Source: JBBREP01 sp036501845 (GTDB lineage: Bacteria; Actinomycetota; Acidimicrobiia; IMCC26256; PALSA-610). Taken from it: a stretch of 64,000 bases of DNA. The stretch lies in contig DASXZO010000019.1 of NCBI GenBank assembly GCA_036501845.1, positions 1 to 64,000 of the forward strand, in the 5' to 3' direction. A program made the position numbers and the translations under genes. Under the pieces are notes generated by a model that saw only the letters and a program-made list of their open reading frames with translations, was not told the origin of the DNA and did no database searches. Positions 54,456-62,626 of this stretch are shown here, piece after piece. How positions within the stretch are numbered: the stretch's first letter is position 1; each line of letters starts with the position of its first letter.

Positions 54456-54655
54456 CAGAGGATGTGCCCCATCACGAAGCTGACGATCTTCCCGAAGATG
54501 CCCGAGACGATCGACGAGTGGCTGAGGAACGACACGAGGAGACCCGCGAGCGCCGCCGCGGCGACGATCACGAGCGCGTACTCGGCCGTCGACTGGCCGG
54601 CCTCGTTCCTGCGGGCCTTCTCGAGGCGCGCGAGGAGAAAGCAGAGCACTGCCAT
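54455..54655 (-). CDS. Flp-like pilin (DUF4244 type)
   Basis: A 66-residue pilin: short leader, then NEAGQSTAEYALVIVAAAALAGL with the conserved Glu of type IVb prepilins and a hydrophobic helix, ending GKIVSFVMGHIL. It is the main subunit candidate of the Tad fibre. ATG with AAGAAAGG eight bases upstream. A short TTGGCTG-type iteration lies upstream (54676-54706). Confidence 0.88.
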   Translation of the reverse strand: MAVLCFLLARLEKARRNEAGQSTAEYALVIVAAAALAGLLVSFLSHSSIVSGIFGKIVSFVMGHIL

Positions 54656-54706
54656 GGCAGAACCTTTCTTGCCTATTTGGCTGTTGGCTGGATTGGCTGG
54701 GGTGGC

Positions 54707-55372
54707 TCAGATGCCGCGCCACCCGGCGACGAGCGCGGGCACCACGGTGAGCAGTGCGAACGCGGGCAGCACGAGCAGCACGAGAGGGAAGATCAGGCGC
54801 ACGGGAACGGTCCGCGCCCGCGCCGCGGACCGGCGCGCGTAGGCCACGCGTGCGTCGGCCGCGATGCGGGCGAGGGTGGGCCCAAGTGGCGAGCCGAGGC
54901 GGATGGCCGGAGCCAAGGTCTCGGTGAGCGGTCGCAGCGGCGGCATGCGCCGACCCTCGACCGCGAGCGCGTCGGGCAACGATGTGCCGACACGAACCCG
55001 ACGCACGACGGCGTCGAAGGAGTGCCCCACCGCGGCCGGCGACCATGCGGCGGCGAGGTCGAGCGCGATCAACGGTGTGGCGCCGGCGCCCACTGCGACC
55101 GCGAGCAAGTCGACGGCCAGCGCCAGCTCGCGGTCGACCGCGTGCGCCGCCCGCGCGATCGCGCGGCGACGCCGAACGTCGCCCACCACCGCTACGAACG
55201 GGCGCAGCGCGATGTTCGTGGCGAGGCGGTGCGCGACCCATGCGCCTGAACGGCGCAGGGCGCGATGCATCGAGCGCGCGGGCCGGCGTACGCGTGGTGA
55301 GCGACCCGCGCCAAGAACGGCTCGGCCCGCGAGCGCGCCCCACGCCAGGGCCAGCAGTAGCGGGAGGCGCAT
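54707..55372 (-). CDS. TadC-like type II secretion F domain protein
   Basis: A 221-residue membrane protein with a T2SSF core: LALAVDLLAVAVGAGATPLIA, RVRVGTSLPDALAVEG and LGSPLGPTLARIAADAR. The C-terminal hydrophobic segment is LIFPLVLLVLPAFALLTVVP. It forms the inner-membrane platform with TadB. Start 55372 overlaps the TadB stop (TGATG). Confidence 0.87.
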   Translation of the reverse strand: MRLPLLLALAWGALAGRAVLGAGRSPRVRRPARSMHRALRRSGAWVAHRLATNIALRPFVAVVGDVRRRRAIARAAHAVDRELALAVDLLAVAVGAGATPLIALDLAAAWSPAAVGHSFDAVVRRVRVGTSLPDALAVEGRRMPPLRPLTETLAPAIRLGSPLGPTLARIAADARVAYARRSAARARTVPVRLIFPLVLLVLPAFALLTVVPALVAGWRGI

Positions 55373-56259
55373 CACAGCTCCGGCTCCGCTCGCACGAGGA
55401 AACGGATCCACACCACCGCGAGCGCGTCGAGCGCTAGACCTGCGGCGAGGCACAGTCGCCCGAACGTGGTGCCGAGCAGCACGTCGAGTGACCGCTGGTC
55501 GATGGTCGACTCGAACAGCAGGTAGCCGATCGGCGCGAGCACCATCACCAGCGCCGAAGCTCGCGCCTGGGCCGACTGCGCACGGGTCTCGGCCGTAGCC
55601 GCGATGCGGTCGCCCACCGACGCGGCAAGCCCGTCGATGGCGTCGGCCGCGGGCCCGCCGACGCGGCGCGCCAATGTGAGCGCACCCGCCGCGGCCCGCA
55701 CGCCGGCCACCGGCCGTTCGCGCGTCCAGACCTCGAGGGCGTCGTCGAGCGGCGCACCGAGCTCGACCCGGGCGCGGACGCGCGCCATGTCGCGAGCGAG
55801 CGGATTCGGTGAGCCCCCCACGGTGTCGAGCGCGGTCATCACCGTGCCGCCGACGCGCAGCTCCGATGCGATGAGCCGCAGCATCGCTGGCATCGCTGCT
55901 GCGGCGCGCCGTTCGGCCCGATGCCGCGCGAGCACCAACGCGATCGGTCCGCCGGCCAGCGCGAGCATCGCGGCGAGCGCGCCGAACGCGGGCTCCAGGC
56001 CGGCACCCACCGCGCCGCACGCGGCGACGACGAGCAGCCATGTACGCACCACCACCGCGAGCGGCTGGTCCACACCGGCACGCACGAGCATCGAGTCGAT
56101 TCGCCGCGGCGCGGCCAGGCCGCCCGCGATCGCCGGGATCCCAGTGTGTTCACGCCGCAGCGCGACCGCGCGCTCGCGAGTGATCGTGCGCCGTGCCCGC
56201 GCCCACAGCAGGGTCGCCACGAGCAAGCCGCTGAGCGCACGAAGCGCGATCGGAGTCAC
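55372..56259 (-). CDS. TadB-like type II secretion F domain protein
   Basis: A 295-residue membrane platform protein. The T2SSF core is MPAMLRLIASELRVGGTVMTAL, ARVRARVELGAPLDDALEVW and VGGPAADAIDGLAASVGDR. Hydrophobic segments flank it (LEPAFGALAAMLALAGGPIA, ASALVMVLAPIGYLLF). GTG 56259 overlaps the TadA stop (GTGA). Partner of TadC in pilus assembly. Confidence 0.87.
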   Translation of the reverse strand: MTPIALRALSGLLVATLLWARARRTITRERAVALRREHTGIPAIAGGLAAPRRIDSMLVRAGVDQPLAVVVRTWLLVVAACGAVGAGLEPAFGALAAMLALAGGPIALVLARHRAERRAAAAMPAMLRLIASELRVGGTVMTALDTVGGSPNPLARDMARVRARVELGAPLDDALEVWTRERPVAGVRAAAGALTLARRVGGPAADAIDGLAASVGDRIAATAETRAQSAQARASALVMVLAPIGYLLFESTIDQRSLDVLLGTTFGRLCLAAGLALDALAVVWIRFLVRAEPEL

Positions 56260-57395
56260 GACGCCACCGCAGCCAACGAGCCGCGGTCTTCGCGCGCGAA
56301 TCGCGTTGCTACGCGCAGGCCGCCACGATCGCCGAACGGCGCGACCTCCGCCACCTCGGTGACCGCGCGTTGCCCGTCGTGACCGCGGACCACGAATACG
56401 ACGATGTCGAGCGCCGACGCGATCTGGGCGCGCACGGCCGCAATTGGCAGGTTTACGCCGCCGAGCAACGCCAGAGTTTCGAGGCGGCGCAGCGCGTCGA
56501 CACAGCGATTGGCGTGAATCGTGCACATCGAACCGGCGTGGCCCGTGTTGAGCGCTTGCAGCAGGTCGAGGGCCTCGCCGCCGCGCACCTCGCCGACCAC
56601 GATGCGGTCGGGCCGCATCCGCAGCGACGCGCGCACGAGGTCGCGCACGGTCGTGGCGCCGGCGCCCTCACTGTTCGCGGGCCGCGCCTCGAGCCGCACC
56701 ACATGCGGTTGGGGCAGGCGCAACTCCGCGGTCTCCTCGATGGTCACGATCCGGCACTCGACATCGATGCAACCTGCGAGCGCGTTCAGCAATGTGGTCT
56801 TGCCCGCGCTCGTGCCTCCGGCGACCAGCACGTTGGCGCCACCCGCCACTCGCTCCTGCAACCAGCACGCGGCGTCGCCGTCGAGGCCGAACTCGTCGAG
56901 CGCGATCGCACGCGGTGCGAAGCGCCGGATGGTGACCACCGGACCGTCGGGTGCGAGCGGCGGCAACACCGCGTGCAGCCGCGAGCCGTCGGGCAGGCGC
57001 GCGTCGACGATGGGCGACGCGCGATCGAGCCGCAGGCCGAGCGGCGCGATCACTCGTTGGGCCACCGCCTCGATCTCGTCGGCGCTCAGCTTCAGCGACA
57101 GCGCCACCAGGCGGCCGGCGCGCTCCACATACGCGCGTCCGGGGCCGTTCAACATCAGCTCGGTCACTGTGGGATCGGCGAGTACGGGTTCGATCGGTCC
57201 GAGCCCAGCCACGTCGTCGACGAGCTCCGCAACCACGGCCGCGCGTTGGGCCTCGTCGAGCAGCGGTTCGACGTCGACCACGAGCGATTCGAGCAGCCCG
57301 CGCAGCCTCGCCCGGTCGTGGGTGGGAACGAGCGCGGGGTCGTCGTCGAGCAGCCGGCGCTGCACCGCGCGCTTCACGTCGACGAGCATGGTCAT
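56256..57395 (-). CDS. tadA: TadA/CpaF pilus assembly ATPase
   Basis: A 379-residue secretion ATPase. VTELMLNGPGRAYVERAGRL begins the N-terminal domain; Walker A is VLVAGGTSAGKTTLLNAL; the Asp box is VTIEETAELRLPQPHVV; Walker B is RIVVGEVRGGEALDLLQALN; and CTIHANRCVDALRRLE is the His box. It powers Tad pilus assembly. The first of two close ATG codons (57395, 57389) is used. One base separates it from the CpaE-like stop. Confidence 0.93.
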   Translation of the reverse strand: MTMLVDVKRAVQRRLLDDDPALVPTHDRARLRGLLESLVVDVEPLLDEAQRAAVVAELVDDVAGLGPIEPVLADPTVTELMLNGPGRAYVERAGRLVALSLKLSADEIEAVAQRVIAPLGLRLDRASPIVDARLPDGSRLHAVLPPLAPDGPVVTIRRFAPRAIALDEFGLDGDAACWLQERVAGGANVLVAGGTSAGKTTLLNALAGCIDVECRIVTIEETAELRLPQPHVVRLEARPANSEGAGATTVRDLVRASLRMRPDRIVVGEVRGGEALDLLQALNTGHAGSMCTIHANRCVDALRRLETLALLGGVNLPIAAVRAQIASALDIVVFVVRGHDGQRAVTEVAEVAPFGDRGGLRVATRFAREDRGSLAAVAS

Positions 57396-57396
57396 G

Positions 57397-58098
57397 TCAC
57401 GCCACCTGCAGCGGGCGGCCGCCGAGCCCGAGCCGCTGCACCACGTCCTCGAGCGGGCGGAAGAGTTGCACGGGCGCGCGTGGCAGGAGCAGCCCCGCGT
57501 CGACCGCGCGCGCGATGTCGGGGACGCACGGCACGGTGCCGAGGATCGGGCGGGCCGCGAGGTCGGAGACGTCGCGGGCGTGCAACGAGCGGTGCGGTTC
57601 GTCGACCAGGAGCACCCCCGACGTGACGTGGACGAGATCGTGGCGGTCGTAGGCGCGGCGCAGCGCGAGCACGCACGCCCGCACGACGAGGAACGACAGG
57701 TCGGCAAGCTCCACGAGCGAGCGCGATGCCGGGGCCACTGCGAGACCGGCGTCGAGCACGCTGATGCGCGGGTCGTCGCGCAACACCACCGCAAGGGCCG
57801 CGCCGGCCTCACCCGCATCGGCGGGGAACTCGGTGCCGACCGGGACGAGCGAGAACTTCGCCAGCTCGTCGATCGCGAACGACTCGAGCGCGCTCGCAGG
57901 CGTGGTGGGCCCGGCTGCGAGCCAGTCGCCGGCGCCGCGCTGCTCGGGGCTCAGCACCGTGCCACAGATTGCCGGCTGATCGCCGGCGAGATCGATGAGG
58001 CGGACATCGCGATGATGGCGCGCGAGCACCGAAGCAAGCGCGGCCGCAACGACCGACGTACCGCTGCCGCCCTTGGGCGACCACAAGCTGACCAGCAC
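57397..58098 (-). CDS. CpaE/MinD-like P-loop protein of the Tad locus
   Basis: A 233-residue ParA/MinD-type protein with a deviant Walker A (SLWSPKGGSGTSVVAAAL) and RLIDLAGDQP. It has a Thr-Ser after the GSG rather than Lys-Thr, so the second Lys is missing and ATPase activity is uncertain; the first Lys (PKGG) is kept. It probably positions the Tad machine, like CpaE or mycobacterial Ssd. GTG start with GGGAGG upstream. First gene of the Tad operon. 58099-58263 upstream holds nothing recognisable. Confidence 0.85.
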   Translation of the reverse strand: MLVSLWSPKGGSGTSVVAAALASVLARHHRDVRLIDLAGDQPAICGTVLSPEQRGAGDWLAAGPTTPASALESFAIDELAKFSLVPVGTEFPADAGEAGAALAVVLRDDPRISVLDAGLAVAPASRSLVELADLSFLVVRACVLALRRAYDRHDLVHVTSGVLLVDEPHRSLHARDVSDLAARPILGTVPCVPDIARAVDAGLLLPRAPVQLFRPLEDVVQRLGLGGRPLQVA

Positions 58099-58263
58099 GG
58101 CCGATACCTCCCGAAGTGTTCGACGCGCGTCGTTGCGACGCGCGGATCCGACGGGGAGGCCGTTGGGGAGGTGAGGCGACTCTACGTGTCGCGCCCTCGA
58201 CGATCAACCACAAATCTCGATGTGGTCGCGACGCGGACGCGACACGAGGTCACGAGGTCGTGC

Positions 58264-58341
58264 TCAGGCTTCGCGCACCTTCTTGGCGACTGCTGCGCCG
58301 AGCGCGACGAGGATCACGAGCAAGATCAACTTCTTCAGCAT
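58264..58341 (-). CDS. 25-residue membrane peptide, DLW-39-like
   Basis: A tiny gene: MLKKLILLVILVALGAAV followed by AKKVREA and TGA. It has a basic end, one hydrophobic helix and a basic tail, resembling the start of actinobacterial DLW-39 family peptides but without the DLW end. GGAGG eight bases before the ATG is one of the best ribosome sites in the window. In frame after the TGA, 19 sense codons run to another TGA. It lies downstream of tRNA-Sec on the same strand. Function unknown. Confidence 0.6.
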   Translation of the reverse strand: MLKKLILLVILVALGAAVAKKVREA

Positions 58342-58429
58342 GGGGGCACCTCCTACTCCACGGGCCGGGCAAGCGTGGACTGTAGCGAAGGGTCGCCGCC
58401 GCAGGGGCAATCACGTTCGCGCTTCGCAG

Positions 58430-58519
58430 CGGAGGCGGCAGGAATCGAACCCACCCGACGGTGTGCGCCGTCGCACTCGTGTTGAAGACGAGGGGGGCCA
58501 CCAGACCCCGTGCACCTCC
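58430..58519 (-). tRNA. selC: tRNA-Sec (anticodon TCA)
   Basis: Reading leftward: GGAGGTG acceptor closing with CGCCTCC, D-arm of six pairs with a four-base loop (GGGGTC-TGGT-GGCCCC), anticodon stem CTCGT/ACGAG with loop CTTCAAC (anticodon TCA), a long variable arm (CGACGG...CCGTCG) and a TTCGATT T-loop. The six-pair D-stem, four-base D-loop, long variable arm and TCA together are diagnostic for selenocysteine tRNA. If C58520 pairs with the G at 58430, the acceptor has the 8 pairs typical of bacterial tRNA-Sec. Confidence 0.93.
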
Positions 58520-58529
58520 GACCGGGACG

Positions 58530-59840
58530 CTACGGCAGCGTGAGCACCGCGCCGTCGTCGAGCATCTTGCCGTGGACGTCCTCGCCACCCCAGATGTAGA
58601 CGCTGCCGTCGTTGGCGACTGCGAAGTCGGCGGCACGCCGCTCGCTGATAATGGTGGGCGGCAACTTCGTCACCTCGCCCGTAGTTGGGTTGTACGCGAT
58701 GTCGGCCGAAGACGCGTCGCAGGTGGTGCTTCCCCACGACACGACCTCGCGCCCAGTCCACACGTGCAGACCCGCGCACGCGCTGTAGGCATCGTTGACC
58801 GATGTCGCGAGTGCGCTCGAGACGTCGAGCACAGTGATTGCGGTGCTCCGGCAACCTTGGCACTCCGCGCCGTACACGTTCGTGCCGTCCCATACCGTTG
58901 GGACGAAGGTGCTCGCGACCTTCGGCACGTTCGCCACGCCCGCTGGTCCCTGCAGGCCGTACACGACGTCGAGCCGCACACCGCCGTCGGGCGCGTGCAC
59001 GAGCACCCAGAACCCATCCTTGAACAGCACGGGGCGCCCAATCGACCGCCCAGTGAGGCTTCCGGTCGTCCACACCGGGTCGGCGTTGTCGACGTCGAAG
59101 TCGAGCGCGGCGTAGGAGGGTCGGCCGGCCCGATCGATACCAGTGAGCACGACCGCGTTCGTCCCGTTCGGCGACGCGAGCGCGAGGTTGTCGAGACCGG
59201 AGAGCGGCACGTCGGGTAGATGCCGCCACCGATTGGTGCGCGGCGTGTATTCCGCTGCGGCGCCGTCGCTCACGATCACCACCGAGTCGCCGACCGCCTG
59301 TCCGACAACGAAGTGTTCACCTACCGAATACGCAGGTCGCGGTAACGGGCTTGCACTCATCACGTTCCATTGGCCGCTGCGCAGGTCGTACCACGCGCCG
59401 TCCATCGGCCGCTGGCCGGCCTGCCCCTCACCACCCCACACCACGAACGCGTCGTCGACGATCGCGGTGGCCGAAGCGGCGCGCGCACCGATGGGCGCGG
59501 GCGGCAGGTTCCACCATCCGCTCGGTGCCGGCGGCAATGCCGTGGGCACGGTCGTGGGCACCGAGATCTGCACGTGGAGTCCGCCGCCTGGCGCGGCCGG
59601 ACCCGTCTTGGACGGTGACGCCGTGGGCGAGCCGGTGAACGACACTGCGGCCACCGCAACGATCGCCACCGCCAACGCGAACCCGCTGCCGAGCGACGCG
59701 ACCTTCGCGGTGTGCCGGCGGCGAGCCCGCATGATCACCTTGCGATCGACCGTGAGGCGTTGCGACACCGCGCTGGCGCGCTCACGCAACATTGTGCCGA
59801 GCTGACGTTCGAGCTCATCGTCGGGAAGATCGAAGCTCAT
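58530..59840 (-). CDS. Membrane-anchored Kelch-propeller protein, probable anti-sigma partner
   Basis: A 436-residue protein: a charged cytoplasmic head (about 1-47, DDELERQLGTMLRERASAV), one membrane helix (GSGFALAVAIVAVAAVSF), a Pro/Thr-rich linker and a Kelch-type propeller with turns such as DAFVVWGGEGQAGQRPMDG, AAEYTPRTNRWRHLP, AYNPTTGEVTKLPP-like and SVYIWGGED. The architecture and the ATGA overlap with the ECF sigma gene point to a trans-membrane anti-sigma factor sensing an outside ligand; the head lacks the zinc motif. The stop lies 10 bases upstream of the tRNA-Sec 5' end region. Confidence 0.82.
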   Translation of the reverse strand: MSFDLPDDELERQLGTMLRERASAVSQRLTVDRKVIMRARRRHTAKVASLGSGFALAVAIVAVAAVSFTGSPTASPSKTGPAAPGGGLHVQISVPTTVPTALPPAPSGWWNLPPAPIGARAASATAIVDDAFVVWGGEGQAGQRPMDGAWYDLRSGQWNVMSASPLPRPAYSVGEHFVVGQAVGDSVVIVSDGAAAEYTPRTNRWRHLPDVPLSGLDNLALASPNGTNAVVLTGIDRAGRPSYAALDFDVDNADPVWTTGSLTGRSIGRPVLFKDGFWVLVHAPDGGVRLDVVYGLQGPAGVANVPKVASTFVPTVWDGTNVYGAECQGCRSTAITVLDVSSALATSVNDAYSACAGLHVWTGREVVSWGSTTCDASSADIAYNPTTGEVTKLPPTIISERRAADFAVANDGSVYIWGGEDVHGKMLDDGAVLTLP

Positions 59841-60436
59841 ACGTCACCTCCTCGTGTGGTGCCCGCATCGAACGAGTCACCGAGGGCGCGACGCAACGCG
59901 TCGAGGCCACGCGACACCGACGACTTCACCGTGCCGGGCGGGCACTCGAGCACAGTGGCGGTGTCGCGCTCCGACATGTCGAGATAGAAGCGGCACACGA
60001 TCGCTTCACGCTGGCGCTCAGGGAGTTGTTGCAACGCCTCCCAGAGCATGTCGCGCAGCTCACCGTCGGGATCGCGATAGGTCTCACGCGCTGCGAGCCA
60101 GATCTCGCGTGCCACGTAGCGGTCGGCGACGGCCTGATGCCGGTAGTGCGAGCGGACCGCGTTCACCACCGCGCGCCGCAAGTACGCGCCGAACGCCTCG
60201 GGCTCGCGGATCTGGCGCAACCGCCCGGCCACCCGGATGAAGGCGTCGTGGACGAGGTCCTCGGCCAACTCCCGGTTGCCGGTGAGCAGGTAGCCGAGCC
60301 GCCGCGCGCCCGGGACGTGCTCGCGATAGAGCGCCTCGACCTCGGCCTGCGCGCGCGACGGCGGCTCCGCGCCGACCATCTCGACGCCATCGACCGGTTC
60401 CGGCCGGTCAAAGGGCGCAGAGATCGTTCCGATCAC
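59837..60436 (-). CDS. ECF (SigE-type) RNA polymerase sigma factor
   Basis: About 199 residues. Region 2: VEALYREHVPGARRLGYLLTG, AEDLVHDAFIRVAGRLRQIR and FGAYLRRAVVNAVRSHYRH. Region 4: QQLPERQREAIVCRFYLDMSE with SSVSRGLDALRRAL. It belongs to the SigE-like ECF group found next to membrane sensor genes. The GTG at 60436 is one of several possible starts (ATG 60379 is next). It overlaps the Kelch gene (ATGA) and lies 43 bases downstream of a primary-like sigma gene. Confidence 0.87.
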   Translation of the reverse strand: MIGTISAPFDRPEPVDGVEMVGAEPPSRAQAEVEALYREHVPGARRLGYLLTGNRELAEDLVHDAFIRVAGRLRQIREPEAFGAYLRRAVVNAVRSHYRHQAVADRYVAREIWLAARETYRDPDGELRDMLWEALQQLPERQREAIVCRFYLDMSERDTATVLECPPGTVKSSVSRGLDALRRALGDSFDAGTTRGGDV

Positions 60437-60479
60437 ATCGGAAGGACGCTCAGCCCCCACTCGGGGGTTCCGTGTTCCG

Positions 60480-61469
60480 CTAGACGGCGAGGAGGTCGCG
60501 TGCGCCCGTGTCGGCCGATGGGTGCCGCAGCTTCGACATTGCCCGGGCCTCGATCTGGCGGATGCGTTCCCGCGTGAGGTTGAAGTACTCGCCGACCTCT
60601 TCGAGCGTGCGTGGCTCGCCACGGTCGAGCCCGAAACGCAGGCGCAGGATCTCGCGCTCACGCTCATCGAGCGGCGACAGCAGCTTGGCGATCTCAGCCG
60701 GCAGCAGCGCAGTGGCCGCGACCTCGAACGGCGACTCGGCCGAGCGGTCCTCGACCACGTCGCCGAGCTCGGCGTCGCCGTCGTCGCGCAGCGGCTCGCT
60801 CAGTGACAGCGGCTCCGACGCGAAACGCAGCGCCTCGGTCACCTTGTCTTCGGGCATCTCGCACTCGGCCGCGAGTTCGGCGAGCGTCGCCGGGCGGCCC
60901 ATCTTCAGCTCGAGGCGGCTGCGCGCCTTCTGCAGGCGGGCGAGCGTGTCGCCGGCGTGCACTGGCAGGCGGATCGTGCGACCCGTGTTGGCGATACCAC
61001 GAGTGATCGCCTGGCGGATCCACCACGTTGCGTAGGTGGAGAACTTGAAGCCCTTGCGCCAGTCGAACTTCTCGACCGCGTGCATCAGGCCGAGGTTGCC
61101 TTCCTGAATGAGGTCGAGCAACGGAAGGCCGGACGCCTGGTACTTCTTGGCGATCGACACCACCAGCCGAAGGTTCGATTGCACGAACGCCATCGTGGCG
61201 TCCTCGCCTGCACGCACCACGCGCCGCAGCTCGCGCTTGCGCGCGGCCGGGATGGTGGTGGTGTTCGCGAGTTCGTCGCGTGCGACGACACCCGCTTCGA
61301 TCTGCTGGGCGAGGCGAACCTCGTCGTCCTTGGTGAGCAGTCGGTACTGTCCGATATCGGTGAGGTACAGACGGACGAGATCTTCCTCGTCCCGATCGAC
61401 TCGCTCTTTGGCCAATGCGAGATCCTTCTCGAGAGGTTGATGGGCTTGATCACCGAAGGAGTGCCACAA
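60480..61469 (-). CDS. RpoD-like (group 2) sigma factor
   Basis: A 329-residue sigma-70 factor with regions 1.2-4: DLVRLYLTDIGQYRLL, NLRLVVSIAKKYQASGLPLL, DLIQEGNLGLMHAVEKFDW, KFSTYATWWIRQAITRGIA, then region 4 LDEREREILRLRFGLDRGE and TRERIRQIEARAMSKLRHP. It lacks a long acidic region 1.1, so it is a SigB/HrdD-like alternate factor rather than the main sigma. The start is listed at TTG 61469; TTG 61412 after GAGAAGG is also possible. It precedes an ECF sigma gene, so two sigma genes are in tandem. Confidence 0.88.
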   Translation of the reverse strand: MWHSFGDQAHQPLEKDLALAKERVDRDEEDLVRLYLTDIGQYRLLTKDDEVRLAQQIEAGVVARDELANTTTIPAARKRELRRVVRAGEDATMAFVQSNLRLVVSIAKKYQASGLPLLDLIQEGNLGLMHAVEKFDWRKGFKFSTYATWWIRQAITRGIANTGRTIRLPVHAGDTLARLQKARSRLELKMGRPATLAELAAECEMPEDKVTEALRFASEPLSLSEPLRDDGDAELGDVVEDRSAESPFEVAATALLPAEIAKLLSPLDEREREILRLRFGLDRGEPRTLEEVGEYFNLTRERIRQIEARAMSKLRHPSADTGARDLLAV

Positions 61470-61643
61470 CCTCAGGTGCTCCCAGCCCCTGCTTGGCCCT
61501 TTTCGCCAGACTGACCCGGCGTTCGGTTCTTGTAAGATACGGATGGTGTCAAGGGGCGCTCAGGGTTGTCTGCACCGCAGCACGCTTGATGTTGCTCGTG
61601 TTGCCGGAGTGATGAACGCTCCGCGGTTCGCCGGCTCTCCCGC

Positions 61644-61964
61644 GTGAACGCCGAGCCTGAGATCGCGCTGCTCACCGCGCAGTTCGACGCCAAAGAAGGC
61701 CAGGAATCGGCCCTTGCTGCAGTGTTGGCGCGCTACGTCGTCTTGACGAGGCGCGAGCCCAATTGCCGCAACGTCGATCTCGTCACATCGACGATCCACC
61801 CGGGCCGTTTCCTCGTCGTCGAGAAGTGGGAGGGCGACGACGAGGCCCGTGCGCACCTCGATACCGAGCTCATGGCGGGTATGGCGCACGACGCGGTGCC
61901 GCTCCTCGAGCAGCAACCAATGCTCGACCTCTACGAGACGATCAGCGCGCACGACCTGTACTGA
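61644..61964 (+). CDS. ABM/YgiN-like quinol monooxygenase family protein
   Basis: A 106-residue dimeric alpha/beta-barrel protein: IALLTAQFDAKEGQESALAA, RREPNCRNVDLVTSTIHPGR and FLVVEKWEGDDEARAHLDTE. GTG at 61644. This is the third ABM-like protein in the window (others at 28765 and 31955). It lies divergent from the sigma gene and ends at a palindrome shared with 49144-49180. Function unknown; small cofactor-free oxygenases and dimeric stress proteins share the fold. Confidence 0.82.
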   Translation: MNAEPEIALLTAQFDAKEGQESALAAVLARYVVLTRREPNCRNVDLVTSTIHPGRFLVVEKWEGDDEARAHLDTELMAGMAHDAVPLLEQQPMLDLYETISAHDLY

Positions 61965-61977
61965 CTCGTAATTACAA

Positions 61978-62018
61978 GTGCGTCGTTTGACTTGCATATT
62001 GCAAGTGAAACGACGCAC
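61978..62018. terminator. Palindrome between convergent genes, arm shared with 49144-49180
   Basis: An 18-base arm (GTGCGTCGTTTGACTTGC, 61978-61995) pairs with 62001-62018 with a single G-G mismatch across a 5-base loop. It sits between the ABM stop and the stop of the 202-residue protein, where it touches the TAG. No U-tract. Bidirectional terminator likely. Confidence 0.7.
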
Positions 62019-62626
62019 TACGCCGGACTGCCCTGGCGGAGGAGGTCGATCGCGGTCTTGGGCTTGGGGCGGTTGACCGCGCCGGTCTCGGCGCAGATCT
62101 CGCGCACGCCGTCCCATGTCATCGACTCGGCGCTCCAGAGGCGCTCGAACGCAGCGTCGGACGCGTCGCTGAAGCCGTGCTGCATGCGGAAGTCGTAGAG
62201 ACGCTTCTGACGGTGCACGTTGTGGCCGAGGCGAGCCACGCGGCCCCACGTGTACGTGTCCCACGCCTGGCGCTCGCCGAGCGTGAGCTCGCTATCGGGC
62301 GGCGCCGCCTCGAAGCCGCCGCCGACGCGATCCTTGGCCCGCAACAACATGTGCGTGATGTCGGCCCGCGCATGACGTTCGGAGAACGCACGCGGGCTGT
62401 CACGCGATTCGAAGTTGCCGCCCGACACCCACAGCGTGGCGACGCCGTCGACGATGTCGGCGTTGGTGCCGAGGATCGGGTGCGGGAGTCCTTCGTCGAC
62501 GGTGAGATCGATGTCGACGGCGGCCGGGAACTGCACCTGCGCAGCCACGTCGTCGACGATCCCGCGAACCGTCGCGTTGTCGTAGAGGACGAGGATGAAC
62601 GGGTCGGGCCGAACGGTGACCGTCAC
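62018..62626 (-). CDS. Uncharacterised protein of a ferritin-like operon
   Basis: A 202-residue cytoplasmic protein with a beta N-terminal half (DPFILVLYDNATVRGIVDDV, DIDLTVDEGLPHP, VDGVATLWVSGGNFESR) and a helical C-terminal half with RQAWDTYTWGRVARLGHNV and HRQKRLYDFRMQHGFSDASD. I do not recognise it. GTG 62626 overlaps the upstream stop (GTGA), so it is coupled to the DUF455 gene. It could accept or deliver metal or electrons for its neighbours; that is guesswork from position. Confidence 0.72.
   Translation of the reverse strand: MTVTVRPDPFILVLYDNATVRGIVDDVAAQVQFPAAVDIDLTVDEGLPHPILGTNADIVDGVATLWVSGGNFESRDSPRAFSERHARADITHMLLRAKDRVGGGFEAAPPDSELTLGERQAWDTYTWGRVARLGHNVHRQKRLYDFRMQHGFSDASDAAFERLWSAESMTWDGVREICAETGAVNRPKPKTAIDLLRQGSPA

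Noticed and set aside
54674..54706. TTGGCTG-like short iteration before the pilin gene
   Set aside because: The units are irregular and only 30 bases long; too weak for a separate repeat or operator call.
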